Assembly (NCBI RefSeq): GCF_017811155.1
Contig: NZ_JACVCV010000010.1
Span: 159,971 to 223,970, forward strand
DNA length: 64,000 nt
Reading direction: 5' to 3'
Source: Lunatimonas salinarum
GTDB lineage: Bacteria > Bacteroidota > Bacteroidia > Cytophagales > Cyclobacteriaceae
Positions 62,831 to 64,000 of this stretch are shown one piece after another. A program made the translations under genes and the position numbers. The notes beneath the pieces are model-generated. The model did not search any database and had not been told where the DNA came from. It worked only from the letters and a program-made list of their open reading frames with translations. Positions within the stretch are counted from its first letter, which is position 1; each line of letters opens with the position of its first letter.

Positions 62831-63820
62831 TTATAAACCTTTGGATGTCCAGGTTTTCATTTCTGAGTTTTCTTCGTACACCAAAAAACCTTCAATTGAA
62901 TTGTTGTTTTCAATAAACAATCGAGCCTTTTCAGGCCCCCAAATCATACAAGCTGTTGCAAAAATGTCTGCTTCAAGTGCTGTTTTTGCTTTGATAGTTG
63001 CACTTAACAAATTGTGTGAGACAGGATACCCTGATTTTGGATCAATAATATGAACTCTTTTTTTTCCCATCTCATCTATGTAGTACTTTCTGTAGTTACC
63101 AGATGTGCTTAGCGCTTGGTCATCCAACAATGTAATATGCAGCAACTTGGGGCCTGTAGGATAAGGTGATTCAATTCCGATTCTCCAAATCTCTCCTGTA
63201 GGGTTTAAACCTTTACAGCGCATTTCTCCACCGATTTCCACTTTAAAATTTTCCACACCATTGGAAATAAGGATTTCAGAAAGTTTATCAATAGCAAACC
63301 CTTCACCCATCGCACTGAAATCTAACATAGCTCCTGGAATCTTACTAATTAATCTGTTTTGCTCAATTTCGACATTTTGAATTGAAACTAACGTCAAAAG
63401 AGAGTCTACCATTAATTGATTCATAGTTGCTTTATTACTAAAACCGAATCCCCAGGCGTTTATTAATGGCATCATAGTAGGATCAATGGCTCCATTCGTT
63501 TTGTCTAAGTACAGTTGCGACAAAGTCAGCATTTCAGGCAAAAAAGAATTAGGTCCAAGATCAACAAGTCCATTTTTATTAAAAATGGAGATTTCAGAAT
63601 CTGGCACATAGGTATTGGCAGATTGATTAAAATCTTCAAAAAAACTCTTCACTTGAGGAGCAAGGTTATTTTCTCCTTGATAGTGAATTTGATAATAAGT
63701 ACCTAAAGCTTCCCCTTCTAGAAGAATATATGAATGTTCAGGGTCTTTCAGAGAATTTAAAAACAAAAGCAGCAGTATCAATATACCCATAAATAGAGGA
63801 CAATAGAGCTCCTTTTTCAT
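62831..63820 (-). CDS. apbE: FAD:protein FMN transferase
   Basis: A 329-residue ApbE-family protein with an N-terminal membrane anchor (residues 7-22). Motifs: GEALGTYYQIHYQG at the start, DFSAMGEGFAIDKLSEIL, VEIGGEMRCKGLNPTGEIWRIGI, and ALSTSGNYRKYYID followed by HIIDPKSGYPVSHNLLSATI. It attaches FMN to a Thr or Ser of target proteins outside the cytoplasm. The ATG (63820) overlaps the stop of the upstream regulator in ATGA, so they are coupled. No obvious flavinylation target lies in this window. Confidence 0.93.
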   Translation of the reverse strand: MKKELYCPLFMGILILLLLFLNSLKDPEHSYILLEGEALGTYYQIHYQGENNLAPQVKSFFEDFNQSANTYVPDSEISIFNKNGLVDLGPNSFLPEMLTLSQLYLDKTNGAIDPTMMPLINAWGFGFSNKATMNQLMVDSLLTLVSIQNVEIEQNRLISKIPGAMLDFSAMGEGFAIDKLSEILISNGVENFKVEIGGEMRCKGLNPTGEIWRIGIESPYPTGPKLLHITLLDDQALSTSGNYRKYYIDEMGKKRVHIIDPKSGYPVSHNLLSATIKAKTALEADIFATACMIWGPEKARLFIENNNSIEGFLVYEENSEMKTWTSKGL

Positions 63821-63994
63821 TCTATTCCAAAATCATGTAATTTTTTGTAAAGTGTAGTCAAACCAATTTCCAAAACTTTGGCAGCTTGTGTTTTGTTTCC
63901 ATAAACATGGTTAAGGACCCTGATAATTTGGGCTCTTTCGGCAGGTGGATATTCCGGACTATACTGACCCCTGTTCCGGTCATATTGACCCCTC
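63817..63994 (-). pseudogene. 3' end of a Fis-type/sigma-54-dependent regulator, apparently interrupted
   Basis: The minus strand encodes YPPAERAQIIRVLNHVYGNK then TQAAKVLEIGLTTLYKKLHD and FGIE-stop, the C-terminal Fis-type helix-turn-helix of NtrC/AtoC-class regulators. Upstream of about 63951 the frame runs into a tandem repeat and meets an in-frame TAG near the window edge, so the gene is cut off there. The regulator is the natural partner for the kinase at 53859. If intact sequence exists beyond the window this call changes. Confidence 0.55.
63952..63993. mobile_element. Tandem 20-21 bp repeats, probable end of an IS21-family element
   Basis: Two similar units, TTCCGGACTATACTGACCCCT (63952-63972) and TTCCGGTCATATTGACCCCT (63974-63993), lie in tandem at the end of the window. 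Repeated TGACCCC-containing units at the ends are characteristic of IS21-family elements. The transposase genes would lie outside the window, so the identification is an inference. Confidence 0.45.
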
Positions 63995-64000
63995 TAAAAA

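Overview
The window looks like chromosomal DNA of a Bacteroidota bacterium, most likely a pigmented Cytophagales (Cyclobacteriaceae-like). The evidence is a SusC/SusD pair, several promoters of the Bacteroidota type (TTTG about 19 nt upstream of TAnnTTTG), carotenoid genes with a MerR/B12-type regulator, a DUF4286 protein, a split KdpD and CrtZ-type hydroxylase. No rRNA, tRNA or CRISPR array was found. The genus is an inference.

Layout. 1-2.5 kb: the 3' end of an M14 carboxypeptidase-family gene, an unknown gene and a DUF4286 gene. 2.6-4.6 kb: a carotenoid operon (CruF-like, crtZ, CarH-like regulator). 4.8-10.6 kb: a five-gene set whose products nearly all carry export signals (sugar dehydrogenase-cytochrome c, CBM9-like, RidA-like, SelA-like PLP enzyme, amidohydrolase/deacetylase). 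I read it as a possible extracytoplasmic route for oxidised amino sugars. 11.1-22.1 kb: a defence island with a C5 cytosine methyltransferase, a large double-GHKL (paraMORC plus histidine-kinase-like) ATPase, a receiver-like protein, a McrB-like AAA+ GTPase, a DUF1016 nuclease and a DUF2357/McrC-like nuclease. It ends in a Vsr-like gene relic and a strong terminator. 22.1-36.2 kb: core genes (nrdA, nrdB, rplU, rpmA, hpf, rhomboid, prenyl synthase, rnr, exonuclease, lipB, yraN, aspC), followed to 37.9 kb by two glycosyltransferases.

38-46.6 kb: a hairpin-rich intergenic region, a DUF4421-like outer-membrane protein, then susC-susD-neutral ceramidase-like gene. 46.6-48.7 kb: a small AT-rich foreign patch with a chimeric gene, one intact gene and two pseudogenes. 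48.8-53.6 kb: a 1602-residue DnaQ-RecQ-UvrD fusion. 53.6-64 kb: a potassium-channel relic and, on the minus strand, a complete Kdp potassium uptake operon (30-residue ORF, kdpF, A, B, C, porin, KdpD sensor half, histidine kinase). It is preceded by apbE and the 3' end of a sigma-54-type regulator that seems interrupted at the window edge by the end of an IS21-like element.

The strongest candidate for an undescribed system is the 11.1-22.1 kb island. It combines a C5 methyltransferase with a paraMORC/HisK-like ATPase and its receiver-like partner, upstream of a LlaJI/BsuMI/McrBC-like nuclease module. The second candidate is the exported amino-sugar-acid pathway at 4.8-10.6 kb.
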